DNA from: Echinicola rosea
Lineage (GTDB): Bacteria > Bacteroidota > Bacteroidia > Cytophagales > Cyclobacteriaceae
Direction of reading: 5' to 3'
Length of the DNA stretch: 64,000 bases
Assembly: GCF_005281475.1 (NCBI RefSeq)
Contig: NZ_CP040106.1
Span: 5,260,001 to 5,324,000, forward strand
Shown in pieces: positions 52,767 to 62,395 of the stretch. A program made the position numbers and the translations under genes. Numbering within the stretch: position 1 is the stretch's first letter; every line of letters starts with the position of its first letter. The notes beneath the pieces were generated by a model. It did not search any database. It was not told where the DNA came from and saw only the letters and a program-made list of their open reading frames with translations.

Positions 52767-53723
52767 TTACTCGCTTCTTTCCAACATCACTTTAAGGACT
52801 TTCACATCAATAAAGCAATCGCAACCCAGGCCCAGCTCATCATATGCCAACTTGATTGTCCTTTCATCTCCCTTCGTGGCTCCTTCCAGTGCACTTTCAA
52901 GTGATCTCATAATCTCCCCGATACCATGGGTATAGGTTATGGGATTGTCAGTCGTTCGCTCCTCCAATACCTCACCTGAACACTTTCGCATCATAAAGCT
53001 GACGGTCACTTCACAATTTTTTCCAATACAAACTGGTTTATCACCAGTACAGCTCTGCGCAATTCTCTCTTCAGCAGATGAATCGGGGCAACAACATGAT
53101 TGTTCTTTTGGTAAATTCAAGCTGGGATGGGCCGGCCGGAGATCACAGCCAAACATCTTCTCGCTCACATGGAGCTTGCCCAAGGCAAACTCATAAAAAA
53201 CTTCCTCTGTGGGGTATACCCAGTACTTTTCATCCACTTGCACATGACAGCAGGATACTTTCTTCCCTTCACCACTCTGTTTTACCACTGGCCAGGAAAA
53301 GAAACTGGCAATACAGGGAATCTTCCCAAAGACTTTCTTGCTCTCCATATCTTCTTTTCTAATGTCAATGCCAATATGGTCCAAGTAGGGAAAACTCCCT
53401 CGCTGTTGACCGGATTTTTCCTCTTCCGAAACCGGGATACTGGAAAAAATAATGTTCAGTCCCTCAGGGAAACAATACTTGATGTATCCAACGGCAGCGT
53501 TCCTTGCCTGTCCACCATGTGTTGCTATTAATTCATGGGGCAATGAATCCACTGCTTCGACTTTGATGTGTAGGTGTATGCTTTCCGCCAGGTACAATTG
53601 CTCCTGAAAGGCAAAATCGCCCCTTGCCATATCACCCAAAAGTAGGACCACCCGTCGGGGCAACAATCCCGCTCGATCCATAAAATCCAAGATTGGCGTA
53701 ATATTTTTCGGATTGATGTTCAT
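52767..53723 (-). CDS. Cys-rich protein with C-terminal SlyD/FKBP-like domain
   Basis: A 318-residue protein. Residues ~1-205 form a domain I do not recognise (LLPRRVVLLLGDMARGDFAF, ELIATHGGQARNAAVGYIKY). A Cys-rich stretch follows (SCCCPDSS at 209-216, then C225, C232, C237). Residues ~238-315 match the SlyD-type FKBP peptidyl-prolyl isomerase pattern: VTVSFMMRKCSGEVLEER, NPITYTHGIGEIMRSLESAL, EGATKGDERTIKLAYDELG. There are 14 Cys in all and no signal peptide. It lies 25 bp after the GH116 gene. SlyD proteins bind metals and help maturation, so it may assist the Cys-rich neighbour; that is speculation. Confidence 0.6.
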   Translation of the reverse strand: MNINPKNITPILDFMDRAGLLPRRVVLLLGDMARGDFAFQEQLYLAESIHLHIKVEAVDSLPHELIATHGGQARNAAVGYIKYCFPEGLNIIFSSIPVSEEEKSGQQRGSFPYLDHIGIDIRKEDMESKKVFGKIPCIASFFSWPVVKQSGEGKKVSCCHVQVDEKYWVYPTEEVFYEFALGKLHVSEKMFGCDLRPAHPSLNLPKEQSCCCPDSSAEERIAQSCTGDKPVCIGKNCEVTVSFMMRKCSGEVLEERTTDNPITYTHGIGEIMRSLESALEGATKGDERTIKLAYDELGLGCDCFIDVKVLKVMLERSE

Positions 53724-53747
53724 AGGTTTTAGTATTTGGTCGTCGTG

Positions 53748-56381
53748 TTAGGAAACATGATAATTTGTAACCGGAATTTTTCCCATCGCCACATTCACGT
53801 GAGCTTTTCCATTTTTATAGCTCACCGTGCCAAAGCCTGTGGCAGTGGATAGAAAACAGGTGAAATCCCCAATTTTGGAAGAAATATAAAGGGTCTTTTC
53901 CACGGCATCATAGCGCAGCCCGGTAAGCCCTTGGAGCATCCCATAGCTTGACAGTGCCCTGGCATACCAGCTACCACATTCATATTCATTGAAAGGATTA
54001 CGGATCCGGCCATCATAGCGATCCCTGCATGCACGGACGATTTCCAGCCCTTCGTCCACCCGTCCGGTGAGCATTAGGTGGGAAGCCACTTGGTATTCTA
54101 TTCCTGTCCACACCTCATTGCTGTAGACAAAGGGCAGTGAAAGCTTCCCTCCCTTTGGCCAAGAACACAACAGCAACCCTCCTTCATCACCTAACGCATA
54201 TCCTGGCCTCTGGGGGTTTACATGGTCGCTGAGCTCTGCCTTAAAGTTATAACGGTGAACCGAAGCAAGATGGCTGGCCACCTGCTCATCGTTCACGGGG
54301 TGGGAAAGCCCGCACATCTGGGCTATCCACGCCCCCAAAATCCCGTCAGAAAGGCAGCCCTTGCCATATTGGTATTTTGGGCCTTCCCTTTCCAGTAAAG
54401 CCAGTGCCTCCTTGGAGTATTGGGTATGAAAGGACAAGGCTTCTACAGGATTGGGCGCCTTCAGGCCGGTCCATTGGATCTTCTGGATATAATATTCACC
54501 GTCAAAAAGCTCTTTTTCCATAAAACCCTTTCCCTTTTGGTATAGATTTCGGTAACCGGACACATCTTTTCCCAGATATTCTCCCATGCCCGTCATCGCC
54601 AAAAGTGCGCCAAGGTAAAAACTGGTACACATCCCATCAGGTCCCCAGAATTCGATATCATAGGTATTGTGATGGGGTTCTTCCACGATCCCTTTCCTAC
54701 CGGGATCCCAAGTGGAAATACAAAAATCCATGCTCTGCTTCACCAGTGGATACATTCGCTTTAGCCATGCTTGGTCCCCGCTGATCCGCCACTCTCTATA
54801 GACTTTCATGATTCCTCCCAACTGCCCATCAGCCGCTGAATGGAAATCATGCTTTAAAGGTGAAATCGGCAAATTCGCCCTGAAGGCCTGGTGGCCTTTT
54901 TCACTTTGGTTTTCGCATAATTCGGTATGGCGCAGGCTTCTCTCCAGTGCCGGAAACAGGTGGGGCACGGCTTGGGCATAGTTCCACACATGGGTGCATG
55001 AACCATGGCAGCATCCCCAGTCATCACTGCAGCCCTCCCAGTTCCACATCCTTCCGTCTCGCTGCCTCATGACGGTCGGGGATTTCAAAATGGTAAGATT
55101 GGCGGCCACCGCCTCCATTACCTCAGCAGGAAGTGTACTTGCGTAAAAAGCAGATGAGAACGTTTCGCTTTTGTCTTTTAGTGACTGATAATTGGAATTC
55201 CAAAAACCGGCCACTTCATCTATGGTGGCAAATTTCGAGGCATACCACGGCTTGTACTTTTTCGGGGTATCCTCATCGGCCGGTAAGCTTGCGTCTATGT
55301 CCGAGGCCTGGTCACAACAGCCTGATCCGGGCGCACATCCCTCCTCTGGCATCGGTTCTCCAAAGTGAAGGTCTGATTCGGGCACGTACCAAGCCATAAG
55401 TATCTTGATGGTACGGGACTCACCCGGGCTTAATTGGACAGGAATATAAAGCGACGCCCCAGGGGCTCCTTCCTCCACCGGATCATTGGATTTTACTTTC
55501 CCTTCTTTTATCGTTTCCCACACTATGGTGAGCGGATCAAACCATCCTCCCCTGAACCAGCAATGGTCCACCGTAGCTTCTTCTGTGGCGAAAACAGCAA
55601 AATCACCTTGGAAAAAAGGCTTGTCCTCTATTGCTTCCTGATGTAGGACAAAACCATTTTCCATGGGCTTTACGGTTCCTTTCTGATCCGGCATCCGCAT
55701 AAAATTGGCTGAATGGAACGAAAAGACCCCTTCAACAGTACTTTTACCTTTATTGGTCAACTCGTACTCCACTCCTCCTACCGGCAAGCTGGAACTGTCC
55801 TCGTCAGTGGGGACAAATGGGCTCCAGCCGACTACTTTTGCCCCAATGGGCAGGTCATCATCGGAAAGGGAAATATGGCCAAAGGGAAAGTGTGCCCTAA
55901 AGTCTGCTTGTCCACATCTCGGCAGCCCAAAATTGGCTCCATGGGAACCATTGCCAGAACCTCTCCCACCAAATTTCTTCCAATCCGGAACAGGACCTTC
56001 GAGGACTTTGGCTCCCTTTTCCACACCTTTCACAGCGATAGCCGCAAACATATTGGGCTGGCGGAACATCTCTGGCCTGGCCCTTACCGACATGTGTGAA
56101 AAGGCACCTGTTCCTTCCAAGCAAAACATCCCTGCCCCAATTCCTCCGATGGGGAAGGCAAGCCTGCTGAGGTGCGCCCCGCTGTACGTTCCGTTATATT
56201 CATAGTTGGTCAGCGGGGCACCCTTCTTGATTTTAAGCTTGCTCTTTGAAGAGGTGTTCCTTTCCTTGGCCAAGGCTCCTCCCTGCTCAAAAAAGGAAAC
56301 AGGAATTGCAGAAGCTCCTGCTCCCAATCCCAGTTTTTTTAGGAATGATCTGCGGTTGGTGGTTGGATTATTTTTGGGCAT
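53748..56381 (-). CDS. GH116-family glycoside hydrolase, Tat-exported
   Basis: An 877-residue enzyme of the GBA2/beta-glucosidase family GH116. A twin-arginine signal (NRRSFLKKLGLGAGASAIPV) leads it to the periplasm or surface. The N-terminal beta-domain has LAFPIGGIGAGMFCLEGTGAFS; the (alpha/alpha)6 catalytic domain carries EEPHHNTYDIEFWGPDGMCTS, typical of the family's nucleophile region. A Cys-rich insertion (EGCAPGSGCCDQ) is unusual. Likely substrate: beta-glucosides or beta-xylosides. Confidence 0.88.
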   Translation of the reverse strand: MPKNNPTTNRRSFLKKLGLGAGASAIPVSFFEQGGALAKERNTSSKSKLKIKKGAPLTNYEYNGTYSGAHLSRLAFPIGGIGAGMFCLEGTGAFSHMSVRARPEMFRQPNMFAAIAVKGVEKGAKVLEGPVPDWKKFGGRGSGNGSHGANFGLPRCGQADFRAHFPFGHISLSDDDLPIGAKVVGWSPFVPTDEDSSSLPVGGVEYELTNKGKSTVEGVFSFHSANFMRMPDQKGTVKPMENGFVLHQEAIEDKPFFQGDFAVFATEEATVDHCWFRGGWFDPLTIVWETIKEGKVKSNDPVEEGAPGASLYIPVQLSPGESRTIKILMAWYVPESDLHFGEPMPEEGCAPGSGCCDQASDIDASLPADEDTPKKYKPWYASKFATIDEVAGFWNSNYQSLKDKSETFSSAFYASTLPAEVMEAVAANLTILKSPTVMRQRDGRMWNWEGCSDDWGCCHGSCTHVWNYAQAVPHLFPALERSLRHTELCENQSEKGHQAFRANLPISPLKHDFHSAADGQLGGIMKVYREWRISGDQAWLKRMYPLVKQSMDFCISTWDPGRKGIVEEPHHNTYDIEFWGPDGMCTSFYLGALLAMTGMGEYLGKDVSGYRNLYQKGKGFMEKELFDGEYYIQKIQWTGLKAPNPVEALSFHTQYSKEALALLEREGPKYQYGKGCLSDGILGAWIAQMCGLSHPVNDEQVASHLASVHRYNFKAELSDHVNPQRPGYALGDEGGLLLCSWPKGGKLSLPFVYSNEVWTGIEYQVASHLMLTGRVDEGLEIVRACRDRYDGRIRNPFNEYECGSWYARALSSYGMLQGLTGLRYDAVEKTLYISSKIGDFTCFLSTATGFGTVSYKNGKAHVNVAMGKIPVTNYHVS

Positions 56382-56425
56382 GTCAGTGTCGGGGTGTTTT
56401 TATGGTTGAAATGTTTATTTCACGT

Positions 56426-56818
56426 TTAGAAATTTACCGTATTTCCCAATGAATACCTGATATCTGATTCAAATTCATCGGAGGTTTCGATATCTGCCAA
56501 TACCTTCACGATAAATTTGTAGGTGTTTTCTGGATCATAAGGATAGGCAAACGACACGGGATCATTGTCCAGTACCTGTGTTCCGGCATTTTGTCCATTG
56601 ATGGAAATACTAATATGTACCATTACAGGCTGGACCACGTCAGCGGGATAACTGCTGGGCAGGTCCCACGCCAATGTAACTTCCTGTTCCTCCAAAGTAT
56701 ACTCCAGGTTACTTACAGGATCCACCGGCTCTCCAGGCTTGGACATCAGGATATCATCATCCTGACAACCAAGACAAAAAATCCCCATCATTAATAAATA
56801 TATCAGTTTTGTTTTCAT
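56426..56818 (-). CDS. Small lipoprotein with fibronectin-III-like fold (DUF4945-like)
   Basis: A 130-residue lipoprotein (MMGIFCLGCQDDD lipobox). The mature part is strand-rich (SNLEYTLEEQEVTLAWDLPSS, YKFIVKVLAD) like a single Fn3 domain. Small Fn3-like lipoproteins in SusCD loci often help glycan binding at the surface. It stands between the SusD and GH116 genes. Confidence 0.65.
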   Translation of the reverse strand: MKTKLIYLLMMGIFCLGCQDDDILMSKPGEPVDPVSNLEYTLEEQEVTLAWDLPSSYPADVVQPVMVHISISINGQNAGTQVLDNDPVSFAYPYDPENTYKFIVKVLADIETSDEFESDIRYSLGNTVNF

Positions 56819-56848
56819 GGCGTTTTTCGATTTGTTAATTAATTGAAA

Positions 56849-58579
56849 TTAGTAACCGGGATTTTGTTGGTACACTCCCTGGGCCCAATTGATCTGGTTT
56901 TGGGGAATGGGCAGGTACTCGTCCCTTCCTGTTGTAAAAAAGGCCACATCCAGCCACGACCTTCTTTCCCTTTCCTTTTCGAAGTGGGCATTCATCACTT
57001 CTGCAGCAATACCCCATCGTACCAGATCAAAGAACCTCCGACCTTCCATGGCCATTTCCAAACGGTTTTCCCATATCAATGCCTCCCAAGCATTCTCCTT
57101 GGTCCAATTGATATTGACCCCATCCACATAGGGTTCCACACGGTATTCCACCGGGTAGCTGCCATCCGGATAGGCCAGTCTGGTGGCGCTGTTGGACGCA
57201 CGTTCACGAATTCGGTTGATAATGGGAAGCGCTTCGTCCTGCCTGTCCAGCTGAATCAGAATTTCCGCCTTCCACAGTAGCACTTCTGCAAATCGCACTT
57301 CAATTTGGTTCTTGGAATTGAACATCCAGAACTCATCCCATTTGCCCGGACTGTCCGTGGTGACATTTTCCTTCATGGAATGGAAATATCCATAAATACC
57401 TGGATCCCTGGATCCTGCACTGTCGTATCGTACACTTTGGTATTTCCATGGGAAACCTGGGATCCCAACCGTGTGGCCCAGCCTGGGATCCCAGGTATTG
57501 CCGTCAAAATATGCATCATAATCTGTCAGCTCGGCCTCATCATAGGTATCGAATAGCGGCAAGCCGTCAGCTCCTACACGGAAAGCATTGACCATATTAT
57601 AGGTGGCCTTATGGAAATCACAGCAACTAAAGTAGGGATTCCACCAAGGGGCCGTAAGACCATTTCCTTCATTTAGGTTGCCTCTGGGTGTACCATCATC
57701 CCGGGTAAACTGCAGCTCCCACAAGGATTCGGGAGAGGCATTATCGTATTCCAGGATAAAATTATTGGCAAAATCCTCTGCCAGGTCATATCCTCCCTCG
57801 TCTATGATCATATCGATCAGTGAAAGGGCCTCGGTGAGTTTTTCACGATCGATATTGGTCACTTGATGGTTATTGTCCTGCGGATAGCCCATCCACATCA
57901 GCGTTTTCGCCTGATAGGCCAAGGCCGCAAACTTATTGGCCCTTCCCACCTCTTCTTGGTTGGCGGGGAGGTTTTGCGCAGCAAAGGCAAAATCGTCAAA
58001 GATTTTTTGCCATAAAGGCAAATCATTCGGCATATCTTCAGGACGGTTGGGGATGGTGACGATATCATCAGAAGTCGCCGTCTCATCGATATAGGGAATC
58101 CACTTAAACCTGCGCTTCAGCTTAAAATAGATCCATCCGCGCAAAAAGCGCATTTCGGCCAGCCTGGCTTGTTTCAAAGGATAATCTGCATCCTCTATCC
58201 GTAAGATGGCGTTGATCGCTGTATTGGTACGGGAGATGCCTTGGTAGCCCCTGTACCACACCCCGTCATTGTTCCCCACGCTGGCATTGACCAATGAAAA
58301 AACCTCCATTTGGTACCAAGGGGTCTGGTCACTTAGTCCCCCTCCGCCTTTATAAGCATCATCGGACCTCAAACTGGCGATCCAAGGATTCTGTGTATCA
58401 AAAGCATGGGTCCTTGGCATAAATGCATAGGCTGCTGTCACCAGTCCGTCCACATGCTCTGCTGAAGTCAACTGGTCTTCTGTAATGATTCCCTTTGGGG
58501 TTACATCCAGGATATCCTGGCACCCTGCCAAGGATAAGCTCAAGACACCCACCACTATATATTTTATCGTTGTTTTCAT
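56849..58579 (-). CDS. susD: SusD/RagB-family glycan-binding lipoprotein
   Basis: A 576-residue outer-surface lipoprotein (SLAGCQDILDVTPKG). The N-terminal helical TPR-like region (DQLTSAEHVDGLVTAAYAFM), EMRFLRGWIYFKLKRRF and the C-terminal WENRLEMAMEGRRFFDLVRWG followed by EYLPIPQNQINWAQGVYQQNPGY are all standard for SusD. It captures the substrate over the SusC channel encoded just upstream (43-bp gap). Confidence 0.95.
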   Translation of the reverse strand: MKTTIKYIVVGVLSLSLAGCQDILDVTPKGIITEDQLTSAEHVDGLVTAAYAFMPRTHAFDTQNPWIASLRSDDAYKGGGGLSDQTPWYQMEVFSLVNASVGNNDGVWYRGYQGISRTNTAINAILRIEDADYPLKQARLAEMRFLRGWIYFKLKRRFKWIPYIDETATSDDIVTIPNRPEDMPNDLPLWQKIFDDFAFAAQNLPANQEEVGRANKFAALAYQAKTLMWMGYPQDNNHQVTNIDREKLTEALSLIDMIIDEGGYDLAEDFANNFILEYDNASPESLWELQFTRDDGTPRGNLNEGNGLTAPWWNPYFSCCDFHKATYNMVNAFRVGADGLPLFDTYDEAELTDYDAYFDGNTWDPRLGHTVGIPGFPWKYQSVRYDSAGSRDPGIYGYFHSMKENVTTDSPGKWDEFWMFNSKNQIEVRFAEVLLWKAEILIQLDRQDEALPIINRIRERASNSATRLAYPDGSYPVEYRVEPYVDGVNINWTKENAWEALIWENRLEMAMEGRRFFDLVRWGIAAEVMNAHFEKERERRSWLDVAFFTTGRDEYLPIPQNQINWAQGVYQQNPGY

Positions 58580-58622
58580 ATCTGTTTATATTTTTCCGTT
58601 ATTACCATGAATGGACATAGGA

Positions 58623-61600
58623 TCAGAAAGTCACATTTACTCCTACCAAAAACATCTGTGGCCTCACATAAGGGCTTGAATATTCATTGGCCTTGGAAGG
58701 GTTTTCGGGATCTATGCCGGTATATTTATCATCTCCCCACCATTTTTTGATGTTGACGATATTCTGTGCATTGACATATAACCTGCACTGCTGCATTCCG
58801 AGGTTGGATATAAGGCTTTGTGGAAAGGTATAGCCCAATTCTATGTGCCTAAGCTTCAAGTATGATCCGGATTCCATAAAATAGGTAGAAAGCCGTCTTT
58901 CGTCATTGGGGTTCATGAGCGATACCGCTGGAATGGTGGATGTATTGTTTTGGGGTGTCCAAGCGCCCAACAGACGGGTAGCGTGGTTAAAGCCCTGCTG
59001 GGTCCACACATTCCAAAAATCGCTGTAGGTCTTCCAGTCATTCCTTACGGTGTTGCCCTTGACACCCTGCCAAAACATGGAGAAGTCAAAGTAACCATAA
59101 CTTGCATCTACATTGAGCCCATAGATAAAATCCGGATCGCTCACGCCTATCCAGGTACGGTCATGCTCCCAAGTGATCCGGCCATCATTGTTCATGTCCC
59201 GGTAACGGATCCTTCCCAAGCCTTTGCCTGGCTGTTCAGGGGAATTGTCCACTTCCTCCTGAGTGGTAAAAAGCCCGTCTGCAATAAACCCGTAGAAGGA
59301 ATTGAGTGGCCTGCCCAGGATATCATCATCCAGCCCGTTTCCTCCATAGGTGAACTTAACAGATTCCGGAAGATCATCGATCTTGTTTCGATAGGTACTG
59401 ATATTTCCGGTTACGGAATAATTGAGCTTACCGACATGGCCGTGATAGGTCAGTGCAGCTTCGATGCCTTTATTGGTCATGTTGGCGGCATTGATCCATC
59501 GGTATCCGCCCTCTCCAATGGCCCCAAGGTACGGTGGTTCGTACAGCATTCCGTCCGTATATTTATGGAAATAATCCACTGAACCGGACAGGGCACCCTC
59601 CATCAACCCGAAGTCCAGGCCAATATCCGTCTGCCTGGTGGCTTCCCAGCGCAGGTTTGCATTGCCCGTATGCACCTTGCGATAACCGGAATAAAGCTCC
59701 CCTGTCTCGTTCCCTGCCAAACCATAGCTGGTTCCGTGATGCCCGGAAAAGTAGGCTGCATCATAAAAATTCACCAGGGCATTGGTCGGAATATTGCTGT
59801 TTCCGTTTTGGCCCCAGCTCGCCCGTAACTTTAGGTCACTGATGAGATCATTGTCCTTTAAAAAATTTTCCTCACTCAATCGCCATCCTGCTGATACGGC
59901 CGGAAAAAATCCAAATTGGTTATTCGTGCCAAACTTGGATGACCCATCATACCTTAACGTGGCAGATAGCAGGTACTTGTCCGAATATACATAGTTAAAC
60001 TTACCAAAATAGGACAGCAAAGACCACTGATCACCTCCCCCGTTGACTTCTTGGTTTCCCGTGGCCGCATTGAGGAAGGCATAATCATAGTTTTCCAGTT
60101 CGATGTCCCTTCTATATCCATTCAGGTCTTGAAAGTTGTACTCCACGGTCTCCATACCGGCGAGTACATCCAGTTTATGGTTTTCGGCTTCCAGGTTATA
60201 CGTTAGGGTATTGGTCCAAGTGGTGGTCATGTTCTGGCCCCAATAGCTCCTTACGCCGTTATTGATATCCTGTCTTCCACCGCCTTCTTCCCAGGTAAAA
60301 TCCAGGTTACGGTAATTACTAGCACCGTAATCAATGCCGTAAGAGGCCCTAAAGGCAAAATTTTTCAATAAGGTAAGATTGGCGTAAATATTCCCCACTA
60401 CTTTATTGGTATAACTGTAATTGTCCTTGTTCATCGTGAGCATACGGACGGGGTTGTTATAGTCATCCATTCCCAGCCTGGTGGCCGATCCTCCCCATCC
60501 CCCATCGGTCGTATACACCGGCACGATCGAAGGCATCGTCATAAAGGAGTGGCTTACGTTTTGGTCATTCATTTTGATATTGGACAGGGACATATTTTCG
60601 CCTATGGTCAGCCTGTCCTCGATAAGGTTATACTCGGAATTCAAGCGGATGGAATATCTCCTGAACATGGTATGGATCTGTGTTCCCTGGTTTTCGTAAT
60701 AATTCAGGGAAAAAAGTGTTTTGGCCCTTTCCGAACCATGTGATAGGGACAGTTGCTGGTTGTTTTGGATACCCAACTGCGATCCTTCTTCAAACCAATC
60801 CGTATCGGCGGAAGGCATGGTCTGCTCTTCATTTAGCCATTCCAAGGGCGCCACATTGTCCAGGACGGCATTGCCGTTGGGGTCAGTGTGCCAATCGTAA
60901 GTATAGATCTGGGTCATTAGGTTCGGATCCTGGCCATCATTGATGGCAGCCTGCCAGAGCGTGGCACCGTACTCCTGTGTATTCATCATGTCCATCCTGT
61001 TCATAAAACTGGACACACCAAAAGACCCATTGTACATCACCTTGGTCTGTCCTTCCTTGCCTTTTTTGGTCTCGATCAAGATCACCCCGCTGGCGGCACG
61101 GGAGCCATAAATACTGGCCGATGCAGCATCTTTGAGCACTTGGATGGATTCGATGTCCTGGGAGTTGATATCACGCAGATTGAGATTGGTCGGCAGACCG
61201 TCCACTACCACCAATGGAGGAGCTGATCTCATCGAAGTGAGTCCCCTTATCTGGACATTGACATTTCCCACAGGACTACCATCCGTGGTGATATAAACAC
61301 CTGCTAGTCTACCCTGAAGGCCTTGCATCACATTGGCATAACTGTTTTTTTCTATTTCTTCGGTGGATACCGCGGCAATGGCACCGGTAAGGTCCGCTTT
61401 CCGTTGGGTCATGTACCCTGTCACCACTACTTCTTCGAGTTGTGCGGTATTTTCCTTTAGCTGAATATTGATGGTGCTTTGGTTTCCCACTGCCATCTCT
61501 TGGGTAGAATAGCCAATAAATGAAAACACCAAGGTCGCTTCCCCTTCCGGCACTTCAATGCTGTAGTTGCCGTCTATGTCACTGACAGTCCCCGTAGTAG

Positions 61601-61829
61601 TGCCCTTTACCAGCACCGACACACCGGGCAAAGTCACACCATCCTCATCTGTGATCTTTCCCGTGACGGTTTTTTCAAGCTTGGAATACATCTTTCCTGT
61701 CCAAGCCCCCTCTTTGCTTTCATTCGCATACGCTTCTGCGCTAAGAGAACCTATAAGCCAAAACGAGCCTACAAGCAATAAATGGCAATAGTACCTTTTG
61801 CCATAAGGTTGATAAAATTTCAATTTCAT
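58623..61829 (-). CDS. susC: SusC/RagA TonB-dependent receptor
   Basis: A ~1068-residue outer-membrane transporter. After the signal comes a carboxypeptidase-like domain (VTGKITDEDGVTLPGVSVLV), the TonB-box region (EEVVVTGYMTQRKADLTGAI), the plug (GLTSMRSAPPLVVVDGLPTN) and the barrel ending MFLVGVNVTF. I chose the ATG at 61829 because it yields a proper signal peptide. It imports glycan fragments with SusD. Confidence 0.95.
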   Translation of the reverse strand: MKLKFYQPYGKRYYCHLLLVGSFWLIGSLSAEAYANESKEGAWTGKMYSKLEKTVTGKITDEDGVTLPGVSVLVKGTTTGTVSDIDGNYSIEVPEGEATLVFSFIGYSTQEMAVGNQSTINIQLKENTAQLEEVVVTGYMTQRKADLTGAIAAVSTEEIEKNSYANVMQGLQGRLAGVYITTDGSPVGNVNVQIRGLTSMRSAPPLVVVDGLPTNLNLRDINSQDIESIQVLKDAASASIYGSRAASGVILIETKKGKEGQTKVMYNGSFGVSSFMNRMDMMNTQEYGATLWQAAINDGQDPNLMTQIYTYDWHTDPNGNAVLDNVAPLEWLNEEQTMPSADTDWFEEGSQLGIQNNQQLSLSHGSERAKTLFSLNYYENQGTQIHTMFRRYSIRLNSEYNLIEDRLTIGENMSLSNIKMNDQNVSHSFMTMPSIVPVYTTDGGWGGSATRLGMDDYNNPVRMLTMNKDNYSYTNKVVGNIYANLTLLKNFAFRASYGIDYGASNYRNLDFTWEEGGGRQDINNGVRSYWGQNMTTTWTNTLTYNLEAENHKLDVLAGMETVEYNFQDLNGYRRDIELENYDYAFLNAATGNQEVNGGGDQWSLLSYFGKFNYVYSDKYLLSATLRYDGSSKFGTNNQFGFFPAVSAGWRLSEENFLKDNDLISDLKLRASWGQNGNSNIPTNALVNFYDAAYFSGHHGTSYGLAGNETGELYSGYRKVHTGNANLRWEATRQTDIGLDFGLMEGALSGSVDYFHKYTDGMLYEPPYLGAIGEGGYRWINAANMTNKGIEAALTYHGHVGKLNYSVTGNISTYRNKIDDLPESVKFTYGGNGLDDDILGRPLNSFYGFIADGLFTTQEEVDNSPEQPGKGLGRIRYRDMNNDGRITWEHDRTWIGVSDPDFIYGLNVDASYGYFDFSMFWQGVKGNTVRNDWKTYSDFWNVWTQQGFNHATRLLGAWTPQNNTSTIPAVSLMNPNDERRLSTYFMESGSYLKLRHIELGYTFPQSLISNLGMQQCRLYVNAQNIVNIKKWWGDDKYTGIDPENPSKANEYSSPYVRPQMFLVGVNVTF

Positions 61830-61872
61830 AATCTGGTTATTTATGGTTTGTGTTAATTGCAATTTATATTAA

Positions 61873-61886
61873 GTTAATCGATTAAC
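61873..61886. promoter_or_regulatory. LacI-type operator candidate, proximal
   Basis: GTTAATCGATTAAC is a perfect 14-bp palindrome with the central CG usual for LacI-family operators, 44 bp upstream of the susC start. A second copy lies 192 bp away. Confidence 0.6.
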
Positions 61887-62065
61887 TAATAATTAATAAA
61901 TCTGATTTTTCCTTACACGGTTTCCTCCACAGGCATCTTAAAATATCCTCTCTATGCTGATTTTTTAATTTTTAATGGTGAATTCATCGCCTGTTGGGGA
62001 TAGGCTATTTGAATTTTATAGGGAGATATTTCTCATTATTATAAATGAATTTTCAAGGATGTAAA

Positions 62066-62077
62066 TTAATCGATTAA
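62066..62077. promoter_or_regulatory. LacI-type operator candidate, distal
   Basis: TTAATCGATTAA, the same palindromic core as at 61873-61886, centre-to-centre 192 bp. The pair may allow looping by a LacI-family regulator encoded elsewhere. Confidence 0.55.
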
Positions 62078-62282
62078 CTAAATTTCTTATAAAAAAGCCA
62101 ACAACTTGGCCAATACCTTAATTAATTTCACAAATGATCATTACTATTTATAAAAATATCAAATCGTCATATAATATGCAAAAATATATTCTGTTTTTTC
62201 ACATCGTTTTATGCAAAATGGTGAATTAGACCTAAAACAAGGTAATCAACTGCTTTTGAGCCCGTTAAAGCTTCACCAAATA

Positions 62283-62336
62283 GTTTTGTATCTACCGGTT
62301 CCTTCGACTATGCACAGGAACCGGTAGATACAAAAC
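62283..62336. repeat. 21-bp perfect inverted repeat with 12-base loop
   Basis: Arms at 62283-62303 and 62316-62336 are exact reverse complements (core TACCGGTTCC/GGAACCGGTA, ends GTTTTG/CAAAAC). It lies between the GH172 stop and the susC regulatory region. T-runs at the ends would make it a bidirectional terminator; the length also fits a dispersed palindromic repeat. Confidence 0.75.
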
Positions 62337-62395
62337 ATTCACCAATCCCGGATTCATCTACTTCGCACCTCATACTTCACACCTCGCTCTTCAAC

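Larger units (their letters stand above)
61830..62395. promoter_or_regulatory. Regulatory region between GH172 and susC genes
   Basis: 566 bp, mostly AT-rich and without a gene. It holds two TTAATCGATTAA palindromes and a 21-bp-arm hairpin, both listed separately. The susC promoter should lie here. Confidence 0.5.

Noticed and set aside
55705..56205. 166-codon plus-strand frame inside the GH116 gene
   Set aside because: Antisense shadow of a clearly real enzyme gene.
58950..59582. 210-codon plus-strand frame inside susC
   Set aside because: Antisense shadow; the SusC frame is unambiguous.
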